Source: Cacajao melanocephalus (lineage: Eukaryota > Chordata > Mammalia > Primates > Pitheciidae). From it: a DNA stretch of 64,000 nucleotides. Below are positions 1-15,014 of this stretch, in pieces (position 1 is the first letter of the stretch; the number at the start of each line of letters is the position of its first letter). The DNA lies in contig CAUYLG010076800.1 of the NCBI GenBank assembly GCA_963573385.1, forward strand, positions 1-64,000, written 5' to 3'. The notes beneath the pieces were generated by a model. The model was not told the DNA's origin. It made no database searches and saw nothing but the letters and a program-made list of their open reading frames with translations. The position numbers and the translations under genes were made by a program.

Positions 1-480
1 AAATTTTTGGTACCACAAAAGAAATAGCACTTGAACACAATTTTCTCAGCAAGGCAAATTTACTTCTATAGAAGGGTGTGTCTAGCTGATGGAGCAATGG
101 TGAGAGCACCATGAACAAAGGAAAGCAGGGGTTTTTAATTCGTAATGCAGTTGACCTTAGCTGCTGTGTCATTCCCCTATTAGTTGGGGTCAAACCACAC
201 AGTCTAAGCTAAACACTCTAATTTGAAGAGCACAGGGAATAACAGTTTCAGTGGAGAGACCTGTTACCACAGGGAGGGGGTGATTTCTTGGTGGGCATGC
301 CTGAGCACAGCAGGGCAGGAGGGGCTGATAGATTCATGGGCAAGATTACTTTAGAAAAAGAACAGGAAAATAAGACTTCAGAACAGACAGTACAAGGAAG
401 TAAAGACCTCTTGGAGAAGAACACCTTGTTTGTAACAAAGTGAAACTCTTTAAGAGGAACTACCTCAACTACTTGTTTTT
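1..480 (-). mobile_element. Antisense LTR-like fragment (ERV1 type, MER52-like)
   Basis: The stretch from about position 35 reads like the reverse strand of an endogenous retroviral LTR. A block near 45-110 ('caaggcaaatttacttcta', then 'gatggagcaatggtgagagc') and a purine-rich block near 255-350 fit my recollection of MER52-type LTRs. No internal retroviral sequence follows and the left edge leaves the window. The family name is from memory; the LTR nature is an inference. Confidence 0.35.
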
Positions 481-1387
481 AATAAATACCAAGAAAATAC
501 TTTTATGTTAAACCAGCTAATATTGAAATTATTTAAAATAGTTTATAACCAATGCTTGATCCTACATTCCTGGGAAAACAACTAAAGCTTCAGGTATATT
601 TGGTCACCTAGTGAGCCATTTAAACATTTTATAAAAGGATTTCATTCAATTGTTATTTTCAATGCATGATTTCTGGTGTATAAAAGCTTTCCCATACAAG
701 AGGGCTGATTTTACAACAGTAGATTATTATGCTACAATGTTTTTTCACCAGGTATATAAACTTCTTTTGGTTGAAATTTTCTAGAAACATCAGAGAAAGA
801 CAGTCCTTGCCATCCACACTACAACAAAACTTTCGGACTTTGGGCTTTGGGTTCATGGTCTCGCAACTGAGAAGGGTCCCTCCACACTTTTGGAACTGTG
901 CACTCATTGAAACCCTTGAGAGAAAGTTAACCAGGGAAATTTCTCACAAGAAGAAGATGGCATCTTTGATGTAAACTTCTTTCCTAAGTTCACAGATTAA
1001 GACTTATACTATCATGAAACTCTTATCTTTGAATATTTTTTCTTGCTTACACCTCTATGAGAAACAGAGGTGGAAAAGGGGACAGTTATGTGCACTAATG
1101 CACTGTACTTTTGTTTGTGAAGGAGTTTGCAGCCAGTTTTATACATGGATCACTTTATACTCTGATAGATAAAAAATAAAGGTCCAATATAGGTAATAAA
1201 CTTTAATTGCCACATAATCAAAAACAAAACATTGGTTAACTCCTCTTAACCCACATCATTGGTTAAAGAAAACACTGCCCAAAGACCTTTACTCTTCTAA
1301 AAGAGTATTATTTGTTAGGTCCTTTTTTCATGATTTAAAATAAAAGAATGTTTACATTTATAAATATTTATAAATAAACATTTATCT
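481..1387. other. Unique, AT-rich DNA without a recognised element
   Basis: Short overlapping frames at 659-974 on both strands have no signal peptide, membrane segment or motif that I recognise and look like chance. A short direct repeat of 'cattggttaa' occurs near 1231 and 1258. No RNA gene or repeat family is evident. Confidence 0.5.
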
Positions 1388-2728
1388 GGCAAGATGGCCA
1401 AATAGAAACAGCTCCAGTCTGCAGCTCCCAGGGAGATCAATACAGAAAGTGGGTGATTTCTGCATTTCCAACTGAGGTACCTGGTTCATCTCATTGGGAC
1501 TGGTTGGACAATGGGTGCAGCCCACAGAAGTGAGCTGAAGCAGGGTGGGGTATTGCCTCACCCAGCAAGTACAGCGTATTGGGGAGCTCCCTCTCCTAGC
1601 CAAGGGAAGCATGAGGGACTAAGCTGTGAGGGACTGTGCCAAGAGGAATGGTGCATTCTGGCCTAGACACTATGCTTTTCCTATGGTCTTTGTGACTTGC
1701 AGACCAGGAGATCTCGTCCGGTGCCTATACCACCAGGGTCCTAGGTTTCAATCAGAAAACTGGGCAGCTATTTTGGCAGACACTGAGCTAGCTGCAGGAA
1801 TTCTTTTCCCTATCACAATGGTGCCTGGAATGCCAGCAAGACAGAACTCTTTACTCCCATGGAAAGGTGGCTAAAGCCAGGGAGCCAAGTGGTCTGGCTT
1901 GTCAGGTTCCATACCCACAGAGCCCAGAAAACTAAGATCCTCTGGTTTGAAACTCTCACTGCAAGAACAGCAGTCTGAGGTCAAACTGGGATGCTTGAGA
2001 TTGGTGGAGGAGGGGCACCCACCATTGCTGAGGCTTGAATAGGCTGTTTTACCCTCACAGTGTAAACAAAGTTGCCCAGAAGATTGTACTGGGTGTAGCC
2101 CATCTCAGCTCAGCAAGGAAGCTGTGGTCAGACTCCCTCTCTAGATTCCTCCTCTCTGGGCAGGGAATCTCTGGGAGAAAAAAAAGGCAGCAGCCCTAGT
2201 CAGCGGCTTATGAATAAAACCCCCATTTCACTGGGACAGAGCACCTAGGGGAAGAGGTGGCTGTGGGTGCAGCTTCAGCAGACTTAAATGTCCCTGCCTG
2301 ATGGCTCTGAAGAGAGCAGCAGATCTCCGAGAACAGCATTCAATCACTGTTAAGGATCAGACTGCCTCCCCAAGCAGGTCCCTAACCCATGTGTCTCCCG
2401 ATTGGGAGATACCTCCCAGAAGGGGCCAACAGATAGCTCATACAGGAGAGCTCTGGTTGACATCTGGTGGATGCTCCTCTAGGATGAAGCTTCCAGAGGA
2501 AGGGACAGGCAGCAATCATTACTGTTCTGCAGCCTCTGCTGGTTATACCCAAGCAAACAGTGTCTGGAGTGGACCTCCAGCAAACTCCAGCAGACCTGGG
2601 CCCTGACTGTTAGAAGGAAAACTAACAAATAGAAAGGAATCGCATCAACATCACCAAAAAGGATATCCACTCAGACACCATCCAAAGGCCACCAACATGA
2701 AAGACCAAAGGTAGATAAATCCATGAAG
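1388..2728 (+). promoter_or_regulatory. L1 5' UTR / internal promoter, copy 1
   Basis: This is the RNA polymerase II promoter region of L1. It opens with the YY1-type motif CAAGATGGCC at 1390-1399, which in active L1 directs accurate initiation at the first base. The rest matches the L1PA 5' UTR block by block with copy 4 at 54669-55939. In known L1s an antisense promoter also lies here. On the reverse strand a 76-codon frame (1382-1612) runs off the 5' end in the frame that is also open in copy 4. Motif intact by sequence; activity unknown. Confidence 0.75.
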
Positions 2729-3737
2729 ATGGGAAGAAACTAGCACAAAAAGACTGAAAATTCCAAAAACCAGAATGGCTCTTTTCCTCCAAAGGATCAC
2801 AACTCCTCACCAGCAAGGGAATAACACTGGATGGAGAATGAGTTTGACAAATTGACAGAAGTAGGCTTCAGAAGGTGGGTAATAACAAACTCCTCTGAGG
2901 CAAAGAAGCATGTTCTAACCCAATACAAGGAAGCTAAAAACGTTATAAAAAGGTTAGAAGAATTGCTAACTAGAAAAACCAGTTTAAAGAAGAACATAAA
3001 TGACCTGATGGAGCTGAAAAACACATCACAAGAACTTCATGAAGCATACACAAGTTTCAATAGCAGAATCCATCAAGCAAAAGAAAGGATATCAGAGATT
3101 GAAGATTAACTTAATGAAATAAAGCAAGAAAACAAGATTAGAGAAAAAAGACTGAAAAGGAATAAACAAAGCCTTCAAGAAATATGGGACTATGTGAGAA
3201 GACCAAATCTACATGTGCCTGAAAGTGACAAGGAGAATGCAACCAAGTTGGAAAACACTCTTCAGGATACTATCAGCCAGGAGAACTTCCTTAATCTAGC
3301 AAGACAGGTTAACATCCAAATTCAGGAATACAGAGAACACCACAAAGATACTCCTTGAGAAGAGCAACCCCATGGCACATAATTGGCAGATTCACCAAGG
3401 TTGAAATGAAGGAAAAAATGTTAAGCGTGGCCAGAGGGAAAGGTCAGGTTATCCACAAAGGGAAGCCCATAGACTCACAACAGATCTCTCTGCAGAAATC
3501 CTACAAGCCCAAAGAGACTGGGGGCCAATATTCAACATTCTTAAAGAAAAGAATTTTCAACTCAAAATTTTATATCCTGCCAAAGTAAGCATTATAAGTG
3601 AAGGAGAAATAAAATCCTTTACAGACAAGCAAATGCTGAGAGATTTTGTCACCACCCGACCTGCCTTACATGAAGGAAGCACTAAGCATGAAAAGAAACA
3701 GTGAGTACCAGCCACTGAAAAACATACTAAATTGTAA
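2729..3737 (+). pseudogene. L1 ORF1 remnant, copy 1
   Basis: ORF1p is the RNA-binding trimeric chaperone of L1: coiled coil, RRM and C-terminal domain. The initiator ATG at 2729 is followed at the fifth codon (2741-2743) by TAG where the related copy 4 reads CAG, so translation would stop at once. Further on, an open stretch at 2831-3109 covers the coiled-coil part (Glu/Lys-rich, heptad-like), and 3355-3588 covers the C-terminal RNA-binding part. The normal terminator TAA lies at 3735-3737. Several stops and frameshifts separate these pieces; clearly dead. Confidence 0.85.
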
Positions 3738-3800
3738 AGACCATCAACACTATGAAGAAATTGCATTAACAAATGGACAAAATAACCAACTATCATCATA

Positions 3801-5763
<1,963 letters not shown>

Positions 5764-5945
5764 GACACACTGAATGACTACTGGGGCCTGTCGTGGGGGG
5801 TGGGTGCCTAGGGGAGGGATAACATTAAGAGAAATACGCGATAGAGACGAAGGGTTGATGGGTGCAGCAAACCACCATGGTACGTGTATACCTATGTAAC
5901 AAACCTGCACATTCTGCACATGCGCCCCAGAACTTAAAGTATAAT

Positions 5946-6479
5946 AATTTTTTTAAAAAATTAAAACATACTGTAAATATTAAAAAATAAGCAATGATTA
6001 GGAATGTATTCCTCATAAGTTGTACAGCAAATTCTACTGTAAGGGCTACAGTTACACAATACACTGAATTCTCTTGTGAAAGTTATGATAGAATTGGCTA
6101 AACAGAAGTATCTGTGCAGCTGCTGGAACTTGTACCCTATGGAGAAATACGTTAAATGAAGATTATAGAAATTCAGTGGTAGGGGATTAACAAAGAGACT
6201 GCTTAGTTAAGTGGGTAAACTCTTTATCTAGTTCATTCCTTGATCTATTTGATTTTAGAAGTTTAAGTTTATGGGTCCCTTGGGTGAGAAGCATACTCTG
6301 AACTCTTGGTATTATCATCCCAAAAGTCCTAATAATAGTCTCTCTGGTGCACTGTATTCTCTTAAAGGTTTTAAATGCTTTCATTCAGCCATCTCTAGAA
6401 TGTCATATGGTCTCCCTTCAACTGGAATAACAGGATCTGAAAAGAAGTATGCAATCCTGAGGACACTGTAACCTATAAA
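5946..6479. other. Unique DNA without a recognised element
   Basis: AT-rich sequence between the L1 tail and the next LTR-like segment. Short frames on both strands (5825-6064, 6187-6471) show no motif. Nothing else is seen. Confidence 0.45.
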
Positions 6480-7372
6480 TGACGTGCTAAGACCAGAAAC
6501 CCAAAATTATGTTAACTGAGAGTGTCACTAAGGCTCTCACCCAGGTGACAGCATGGCCAAAAAGGAGGAATATTTTTAACAACATTCTGGGAAGCCATTT
6601 GTTTTGGACTAAGTTCATATACCAGACCCCAACAAAGCAAACCAAACCAAAATGGAGTCACTTGTGCTAAGACTTTAAGGAAACACATGGATTCTAGAAC
6701 AGACCAAGTTTTCTTTTTTTTTGCTTCTGCAAATCTCTAGAACAAACATTTCTGACAGCATAGATATCCACCCCCTGAAGTTCTCATTAAGTCTTTTAAC
6801 TAAATTCATTACCTCTCACCTAGAGACCATCAAACTGCAGATGATCATGCAAAAAACGCTACAGTTAGTCCCATGTAAAGACATCATCCTTGGCCATCAA
6901 GAAGCTACCCTGACTCCACTAGACAGAGCAGCGTGAAGCAGTTACAGAAGAAAAACCATTGTTCCCTCTGCCGCCTCCCATAAAGATTTACAGGGATCAC
7001 ATCTCTGGTTGGGGGGTGTGGGAAGAGATGGGGCAGGAAAATAGGGTCTGGAGGCAGGGAACATGAGGTCAGTTCACACTTTAGCTATAACAGGACATAT
7101 GTTCTCCACAGGGCATACACTGATTAAAGGACTTTGTAACTTTACTGCATCCTCTCCATTTATATGATGCATACCCCAAGTAGAGAGTATTTAAACTCAC
7201 AAGAACTCTGTAACAGGGCCTTTGAGCCCCTATACTCAGGCCCACTCCAACACTGAAGAGTGCACTTTTATTTTCAATAAACCCCTCCATTCCTTCCTTG
7301 CATTGTTTGTACATTTTATCCAATTATTTCTTCAAGATGCCAAGTACCTGGACACCCTCCACCGTTAACAGC
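6480..7372 (+). mobile_element. LTR-like segment with polyadenylation signal
   Basis: The right part looks like an LTR 3' half: a promoter-like region, AATAAA at 7276-7281, then a pyrimidine-rich U5-like stretch ending near 'caccctccaccgttaacag'. An upstream block near 6645-6705 contains 'aaaatggagtcacttgtgc', seen in several class I/III LTRs. It abuts an antisense L1 at 7380. Left boundary and family are uncertain; class III (ERVL/MER21-like) is my best guess. Confidence 0.45.
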
Positions 7373-7379
7373 GGTGGCT

Positions 7380-8560
<1,181 letters not shown>

Positions 8561-9989
8561 TTTGTGTGGGGGGTGGGGTGAGTGATAAAAAGCCTTGTTT
8601 TGTCATATTACCAGAGTTGGTTTTCTGGTTTCTTCTCATTTGGGTAGTCTATGTCAGAAGGAAGGTCTAGAGCTAAAGACTGTCATTCAGATTCTTTTGT
8701 CTCATGGGGTGTTCCCTTGATATAGTACTCTCCTCCTTTTCCTATAGATGTGGCTTCCTTAGAGCTGAGCTGCAGTGATTGTTGTCTCTCTTCTGGGTCT
8801 AAGCACCAGCAAATTTACCTGGCTCTGGGCTGGTACCAGGGGTTGTCTACACAGAGTCCTATGATGTGAACTGTCTGTGGGTCTCACAGCCAGGGATACC
8901 AGCACCTGTTCCACTGGAGGTAGCAGGTGGGTGAAATGGATTTTGTGAGGATTCTTAACTTTGGTGGTTTAATGTTCTATTTTTGTGCTGGTGGGCCTCA
9001 GCTGTGGTAGTATGGAAAGGAAAAAGCAGTGAGCAGGGTTGAGAACTCCTAAGAGTATATCCCTTTTATCTTCGGCTATCAGCGTGGATAGGGAAGGACC
9101 ACTGGGTGGGGGCAGGGCTAGGCATGTCTGAGCTCAGACTCTCCTTGGGCAGATCTTGCTGAGGCTGCTATGGGGGATGGAGAAGAGACTCTCAGGTCAA
9201 CATAGTTGTGTACCTAGGACGATTATGGTTACCTCTGCTGTGTCATCCAGGCTGTCAGGGAAATGGAGTAAAGCTGGCAGTCACGGGCCTCACCCAGCTC
9301 TCATGCAATTCAAAGGGCCAGTCTCACTCCCACCATCTCCCCTCCAACAGCACTGAGCCTGTTTCCAGGCAGTGGGCAAGCAGAGCTGAAAACTTGCCCC
9401 AGGCTACCTGCTTCCCAGCTGCCAAAGAAAAGTGCTTTAGTTCTTCCCCTATCTGTGGTGTCTGCATGCCAGATTCATGCCCTCCCCTAAGTTCTGGCCA
9501 GAAGGTTTCTCACCCAGTTCAAATTGTTACAAAGTTCAGCTGAAGACTTTCTTCTTCTTGTGGCATTTTCCTCACGCCTCTGGATACTCTCCCGAAGGAT
9601 CCCTGTGGTGCCAGGCAGGCATGGTCTGCTTGGGAACCTAGCGAGCCCCCAAAGCCTTTCCCACTGCTTCCTTTACCCCTGTATTTGGCTGGGCTCTGCA
9701 AGTTGACTCAGCTCCAGGTAAGGTCAGAAACTTCTCCTGCATACTAAACCTTCAGTTTCCCCAATGGGGATGTGTGTTCAGAAGCAGATCCTCTTCCTTT
9801 CCCACTTTCACAGTTTTGGCACTCACAGTATTTGGAGTGTCTCCCAGGTCCTGCAGGAGCAGTTTATACTGGTTTATTCCTGCAGTCTTTCTGAAGCTAA
9901 AATTCACAATGCAAGCCTCTACACACCACTCTGTCTGTCCGAGACAGAGCTGCAATCTAGTTCTGCCTCCTGTCTGCCATGATGATCCT

Positions 9990-11334
9990 GAATCTGTCTA
10001 TGTGACAGTTATTGAACCTACTGTGCTGCTTTGGTTATTGTAGTCTTGAAGTATAGTTTGAAATCTGGTAGCATGATGCCTCCAGCTTTGTTCTTTTTAC
10101 TTAGGATCACCTTGGCTATTTGAACTCTTTTTGGTATCATTATGAATTTTAAAATAGTTTTTTCTAATTCCATGAAGAACATTATTGGTAACTTGATAAG
10201 AATAACATCGAATCTGTAAATTGCTTTGGGCAGTATGGCTATTTTAACAATATCGAGTCTTCCTATCCATGAGCATGAAATGTTTTTCTATTTGTGTCCT
10301 CTCTGATTTCTTTTGAACAGTGTTTTGTATTTCTCATTGTAGAGATCTTTCACCTCACTAGTTAACTGTATTCCTAGGTATCTTACTCTTTTTGTGGCAA
10401 TTGTGAATGGGATTGCCTTCCTGATTTGGCTCTCAGCTTGACTACTGTATAGAAATCTTGTTAATTTTTGTATGTTGATTGTGTATCCAGAAACTTTACT
10501 AAAATTGTTTATTGGCTTAAGGAGCCTTGGGGCCAAGACTATCGGGTCTTCTAGATATAGAATCATGTGATTTGCAAACAGGAATAGTTTGACATCCTCC
10601 CTTCCTATTTGGATGCCCGTGATTTCTTTCTCTTTCCTGATTGCTCTTGCCAGGACTTCCAATTCTATGTTGAATAGGACTGGTGAAAGTGGGCTCCCTT
10701 GTCTTCTGCCAGTTTTCAGGAGGAATGCTTCCAGCTTTTTCCCATTCAATATGAGGTTAACTGTGGGTTTGTCAAAAATGGCTCTTATTATTTTGATATA
10801 TGTTCCTTCAATACGTAGTAAGTTGAGAGTTTTTAGCAAGAAGTGATGTTCAATTTTATCAAAATCCTTTTTTGCACCTATCGAGATAATCATGTGGTTT
10901 TTGTCTTTAGTTCTGTTTATGTTATGTGATGAATTACATTTATTGATTTGCATAGCTTGAACCAACCTTGTATCCCAGGGTAAAGCTTAGTTGTTCATGG
11001 TGTATTAGCTTTTTAATGTGCCACTGAATCCAGTTTGCTAGTATTTTGTTGAGGAGTTTTGCATTAATGCTCATCAAGGATATTGGCCTGAAGTTTTCTT
11101 TTTTGTTGTTGTATCTCTGTCAGGTTTTGGTATCAGGATGATGCTGGCCTCATAGAATGAGTTAAGGAGGAGTCCCTCTCCTCCTCAATTTTTTTTGGAA
11201 TAGTTTCAGTAGAAATGGTACCAGCTCTTTGTACATCTGGTAGAATTTGGCTGTGAATCCATCTGGTCCTGTGCTTTTTTTGGGTAGTAGGCTGTTTGTT
11301 ACCGATTCAACTTCAGAGCTTATTATTGGTCTGG
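9990..11334 (-). pseudogene. L1 ORF2 remnant, inverted part (RT domain)
   Basis: A 225-codon open frame on the minus strand (10965-10288) covers the RT palm. It contains recognisable L1 RT blocks such as the [19 protein letters not shown] region near 10740-10680. The catalytic FADD motif is degraded to FANH (minus strand, 10578-10567), so both catalytic aspartates are lost. Another frame at 11440-11162 covers the [17 protein letters not shown] RT entry motif. Decayed coding sequence, not a host gene. Confidence 0.8.
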
Positions 11335-12283
11335 AACAGATATTTCTTAAAAGAAGACATACAAATGGCCAACAAATATGTGAAAAACGTTCAACATGAC
11401 TAATCATCAGGGAAACACAGACAAGACCATAATGAAACATTATCCCACCATAGTTAGGATGCCAACTGTCAAGAAGACAAAAAAAAAAAAAAATGCTGGT
11501 CTGGAGGTGAAGAAAAGGGAACTCAGATACTGTTGGTGAAAATGCAAGCTAATACAGCCACTGTGGAGAACAGTATACCGGTTCCTCAAAAACCACAAAC
11601 AGAACTACCATATGATCCAGCAACCCCACTACTGGACATCTACCCAAAGGAACAATGTGTCAAAGAGACATCTGCACTCCAGTGTTTATTGCAGTAGTAT
11701 TCACAATAGCCAAGATATGGAATCAACATAGGTGTCCAACAACAGATGAATGGAAAAGAAAATGTGGTATATACAAACAATGGAGAACTATTCAGCCAGA
11801 AAAGGAATGCAATCCTGTCATTTGTGGTAACATGGATGAAACTGGAGGCCATTATGTTAAGTGGCATAAGCCAGAAACATAAACTCTGCATGTTCCCACT
11901 CATATGTGAGAGCTTAAACCAGATCTCAGAGAAGTAAAAAGTAGAACAGAGCATACTAACGGCTGAGAAGGGGAATAGGGAGGGGATGAGAGAAAGAGAT
12001 TGGTTAAAGGATTCACAATTATGACTAGATAGGAGGAATATTTTCTAGTGTTCCAAAGGACCATATGATGACTACAGGTAACAATATACAGTTTCAAATA
12101 GTTAAAAGGAGGATATTGCATTTTCCCCAGAACAAAAATAATAAATGCTTGAGATGATGGATATGCTGACTACCCTGATCTGATCACTATACAGATCAGG
12201 GACCAGTATTTAAACATCACTAAGTACCACATAAATATGTATACTTATTATGTGTCAATTATATTAATTTTTAAATTAAAAAA
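11335..12283 (+). pseudogene. L1 ORF2 C-terminus and 3' UTR, sense part
   Basis: Begins at 'gatatttcttaaaagaagac', a block near the start of the ORF2 C-terminal segment. It runs through sequence encoding the PSNSSTT-type target-recognition region (about 11590-11760) and into a 3' UTR of L1MA/MB style, ending in an A/T-rich tail near 12283. Stops and frameshifts are frequent. An internal run of A lies at 11480-11493. Confidence 0.7.
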
Positions 12284-12418
12284 CTAAAGATATACTGATA
12301 GAGAAGGAAAATATAAAACTTTGTTTGCATATGACATGATTATCTAGGTAGAAAATCCAAAATAATCCATTTATTAAAACCTAGACCTAAGAAGCAATTA
12401 CAGCAAAGCTTCAGGATG

Positions 12419-12884
12419 CATAGTGTTAAATCAAGTTTAGCCTAAAGCTGCCTTCTTACACATTTTAAGTTCAACCTAAAGGTTTCTCTGTACATGAACT
12501 ATAAGTGGAGATGTTAACAGACTATAGGCTACTCTTGTGCCAATTGTCAAGTTTTGACCAATCAAATGTGGCCAGCTGTTCAAAGTGTGTTCAAATAAGG
12601 CAAATGCCAAGCTGTAACCAATCCAGCTGTTTCTGTACCTCATTTCCATTTTCTGTACATCATTTTCCTTTTTCTCTCCATAAATCTTCCACCATGTGGC
12701 TGTGCTGGATTCTTTGAACCTACTCAGCTCAGGAGGCTGCCTGATTTACAAATTGTTCTTTGCTCAAAAAACTTTTTTACACTGATAAGAATAGATACTA
12801 CATTTGATCTTAGCCAAAAGGTTGAGAAGCAATTTAAAAACTTCCTTAAATTTAATTTGACTGAAGTTTTCTTTTTTAATGGTC
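12419..12884 (+). mobile_element. Solo LTR-like element inserted in L1M
   Basis: A non-L1 block interrupts the RT coding sequence, which resumes directly after it. It has LTR character: CCAAT-like boxes near 12558 and 12616, a 'ccataaatc' TATA-like site near 12680, then a U5-like pyrimidine-rich end ('tttgactgaagttttctt'). The family is not assigned (ERV1 style). A U2 snRNA fragment sits inside its 3' part. Confidence 0.55.
12781..12833 (-). pseudogene. U2 snRNA pseudogene fragment (5' 53 nt)
   Basis: The minus strand matches the first 53 nucleotides of U2 small nuclear RNA, the spliceosomal RNA that pairs with the branch point. Identity is 48/53 by hand; all differences are transitions. It keeps most of the 'ttggctaagatcaa' region but ends well before the branch-point-interacting helix is complete, the Sm site and the 3' stem-loops. 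No snRNA promoter elements flank it. A/T-rich short repeats resembling a target duplication border it (about 12765-12780 and 12834-12847). A retroposed fragment, not a functional gene. Confidence 0.88.
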
Positions 12885-13016
12885 AATATACAAAAGTCAA
12901 TCACTTTCCTGCATACTTGCAGTGAACAAGTGGAATTTGAAATTAAAAGCTCAATACCATTTACATTAGCATCCCCATATAAATAAAATACTTAAAAATA
13001 AATCTAACAAAATATT

Positions 13017-13327
13017 GGCCAGGTGTGGTGCCTCATATTGTAATCCCAGCATTTTGAGAGGCTCAGGTGGGCAGATCACTTGAGGTCAGGAATTCAAGAA
13101 CAGCCTGGCTAACATGGTGAAACCCTGTCTCTACTAAAAATATAAAAATTAGCTGGGTGTGGTGGCATGTGCCTGTAATTCCAGCTATTCAGGGGACTGA
13201 GGCAGGAGAATTGGTTGAACCGGAAGGCAGAGGTTGCAGTGAGCAGAGATTGTGCCACTGCCCTCCAGCCTGGGTGACAGAGCGAAACCCAATCTCAAGA
13301 AAAACAAAAAAGAAAAATGAAAAGAAA
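13017..13327 (+). mobile_element. Alu S-like in L1M
   Basis: Dimeric Alu with both arms and an A-rich tail. Perfect 12-bp target-site duplication CTAACAAAATAT at 13004-13015 and 13328-13339, made of L1M sequence, showing insertion into the older L1. Confidence 0.92.
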
Positions 13328-13888
13328 CTAACAAAATATACAAGTTCTATATGAGAAACACCATAGAACTTTGTTTTAAAAAAAGAATGAAATAAACAGA
13401 AATTCCATGTTCATGGATAGAAAGACTCAGTATTGTCAAGATGTCAGCTCTTCCCAAATTGATATATAGGTTCAATGCACGCCCAGTCAAAATTCAAGCA
13501 AGTTATTCTGTAGATTTCAAGAAACTGATTCTAAAGTTTATATAAAGGGGCAAAATACTCAGAATACCCAACACAATATTGAGTGAGAATAATAAAGTTG
13601 GAGGACTCATAGTACACTACTATAAAATGATACGAATCCAAACAGTGATAGTGGCAGAAACAGACAAGCAGATGAATGGAACAGAATAGATAACTCAGAA
13701 TTAGACCCATGTAAATGTAGTCTACCAGTCTTTGACAAAGAACAAAGGCAACACAATAAAGAAAAAAATAATCTTTTCTACAAAAGGTACTGAAACAACT
13801 GGACATTTACATGCAAAAAAAAATGAATCTAGACACAAACTCTATACTTTTCATAAAAATTAACTCTAAATGGATCATAGACCTAATT

Positions 13889-14246
13889 TACAGAGTCTAA
13901 ATTCCACGGAGAATATCTGACTGGTCTAGCCTCGATCACATGACTATTTATTGGGCTGAGAGGGTTGGTTATCTTGATTGACAGGGCCACCAAGATGATA
14001 TACAATGAAAAAAAATTATTCCTCAAAGGAAAACCCAAATCAGAGTATGTTACTAGAAGGGGCAATCGGTACTATGTAGGCAAAAACAACAGATGTTTCT
14101 GTAGTGGAGCAGACTTTCATCTTACCCAGAACATTCCCCTGCAGGTGACACAGAGATAACCAAAGTTTCTCCTGACTTGCCCAAGATTTTTCTCCTTAGA
14201 AACAAATTAAACTACAGCTATCATTAAAAGATTAAATCTGCAGAAT
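13889..14246. repeat. Unassigned block replacing part of L1M ORF2
   Basis: The L1M reading breaks off after 'atagacctaa' and resumes at 'agttatttctctaaag'. The 358 bases between are not L1 coding sequence, while a similar length of L1 is missing. The block contains 'ggcaaaaacaacagatgt' and 'tgattgacagggccacc', which recall an old LINE 3' UTR family, but I cannot name it. A 64-codon frame (13965-14159) has no known motif. Confidence 0.4.
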
Positions 14247-15014
14247 AGTTATTTCTCTAAAGAATAATAAAAACTATGAAAAGATACTTAACATTGTAAC
14301 ATCTTTGCATTAGGAAACTGCAAATCAAAATCATAACAAAATTGTACTTCATGCCCATTAGGATGACTGTAACAAAAGAAAAAAGAAAGTAACAAGTGTT
14401 AGTAGGGATAGAGAGAAACTGGAGCTCTTCTGCCTTGCTGGGGGGCATGTAAAATGAGTCTGCTGCTTTGGAAAACAGTTTGGTGGTTCCTCAAAAAGTT
14501 AACCATATAATACAACAATTCCACTTCTAGGTATATACCCAAAAGAATTGAAAGCAGGGTCTAGGACACCAACATTCATAGCAGCATTATTCACATTAAG
14601 CAAAAGGTGGAAGCAGCCCAAATGTCTACTGATGGATGAGTTGATAAACAAAATGTGGTATGTATAAACAATAGATTATTCAGCCATAAGAAGAAATGAA
14701 GCTCTGATACATGCTACAACATGCATGAAAACATTATGCTGAGTGAAATAAGCCAGATACAAAAGGACAAATATTGTATGATTCTGGTTGCATTAGGTAC
14801 CCAGAATAGTCAAATTTATAGAGACAGAATATAGCATAGAGGTTAACAGGGGTTTGGGGATGGGGAAAATGGATTTTTTGTTATGGGTACAAAGTTTTTT
14901 TTAGTGATGGAAAAGTTCCAGAAATGGATAGTGGTGATGTTTGCACAACACTGTAAATGTACTTAATGCCAGTGAATTACACACTTAAAAGTGGTTTAAA
15001 ACAAATCTGCATGG

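Larger units (their letters stand above)
9990..12283. mobile_element. 5'-inverted (twin-primed) old L1, L1MA/MB-like
   Basis: Two abutting L1 pieces in opposite orientation. The left piece (9990 to about 11334) is antisense: read left to right it descends from the ORF2 thumb region back to the RT fingers. The right piece (about 11335-12283) is sense, covering the ORF2 C-terminal domain and a 3' UTR of older L1MA/MB type with an A-rich end. This order is what twin priming predicts, with roughly 0.5 kb lost at the inversion point. An alternative is two independent L1 fragments that happen to abut. Confidence 0.7.
12295..15003 (+). mobile_element. Old L1M fragment(s), sense, with three interruptions
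   Basis: RT palm sequence ('tgcatatgacatgattatct' near 12331) marks an old L1M in sense orientation. It continues at 12885-13003, 13340-13888 and, after an unassigned block, 14247-15003, where it ends in an L1M 3' UTR ('cttaaaagtggttt'). Interruptions are an LTR (12419-12884), an Alu (13017-13327) and the block at 13889-14246. The last part could belong to a second L1M. Confidence 0.7.

Noticed and set aside
10288..10965. 225-codon frame as a possible host gene
   Set aside because: It is L1 reverse transcriptase sequence with a ruined catalytic motif, on the inverted part of an old L1.
12781..12833. Functional U2 snRNA gene
   Set aside because: Only the first 53 nt are present, with five changes, no Sm site and no snRNA promoter.
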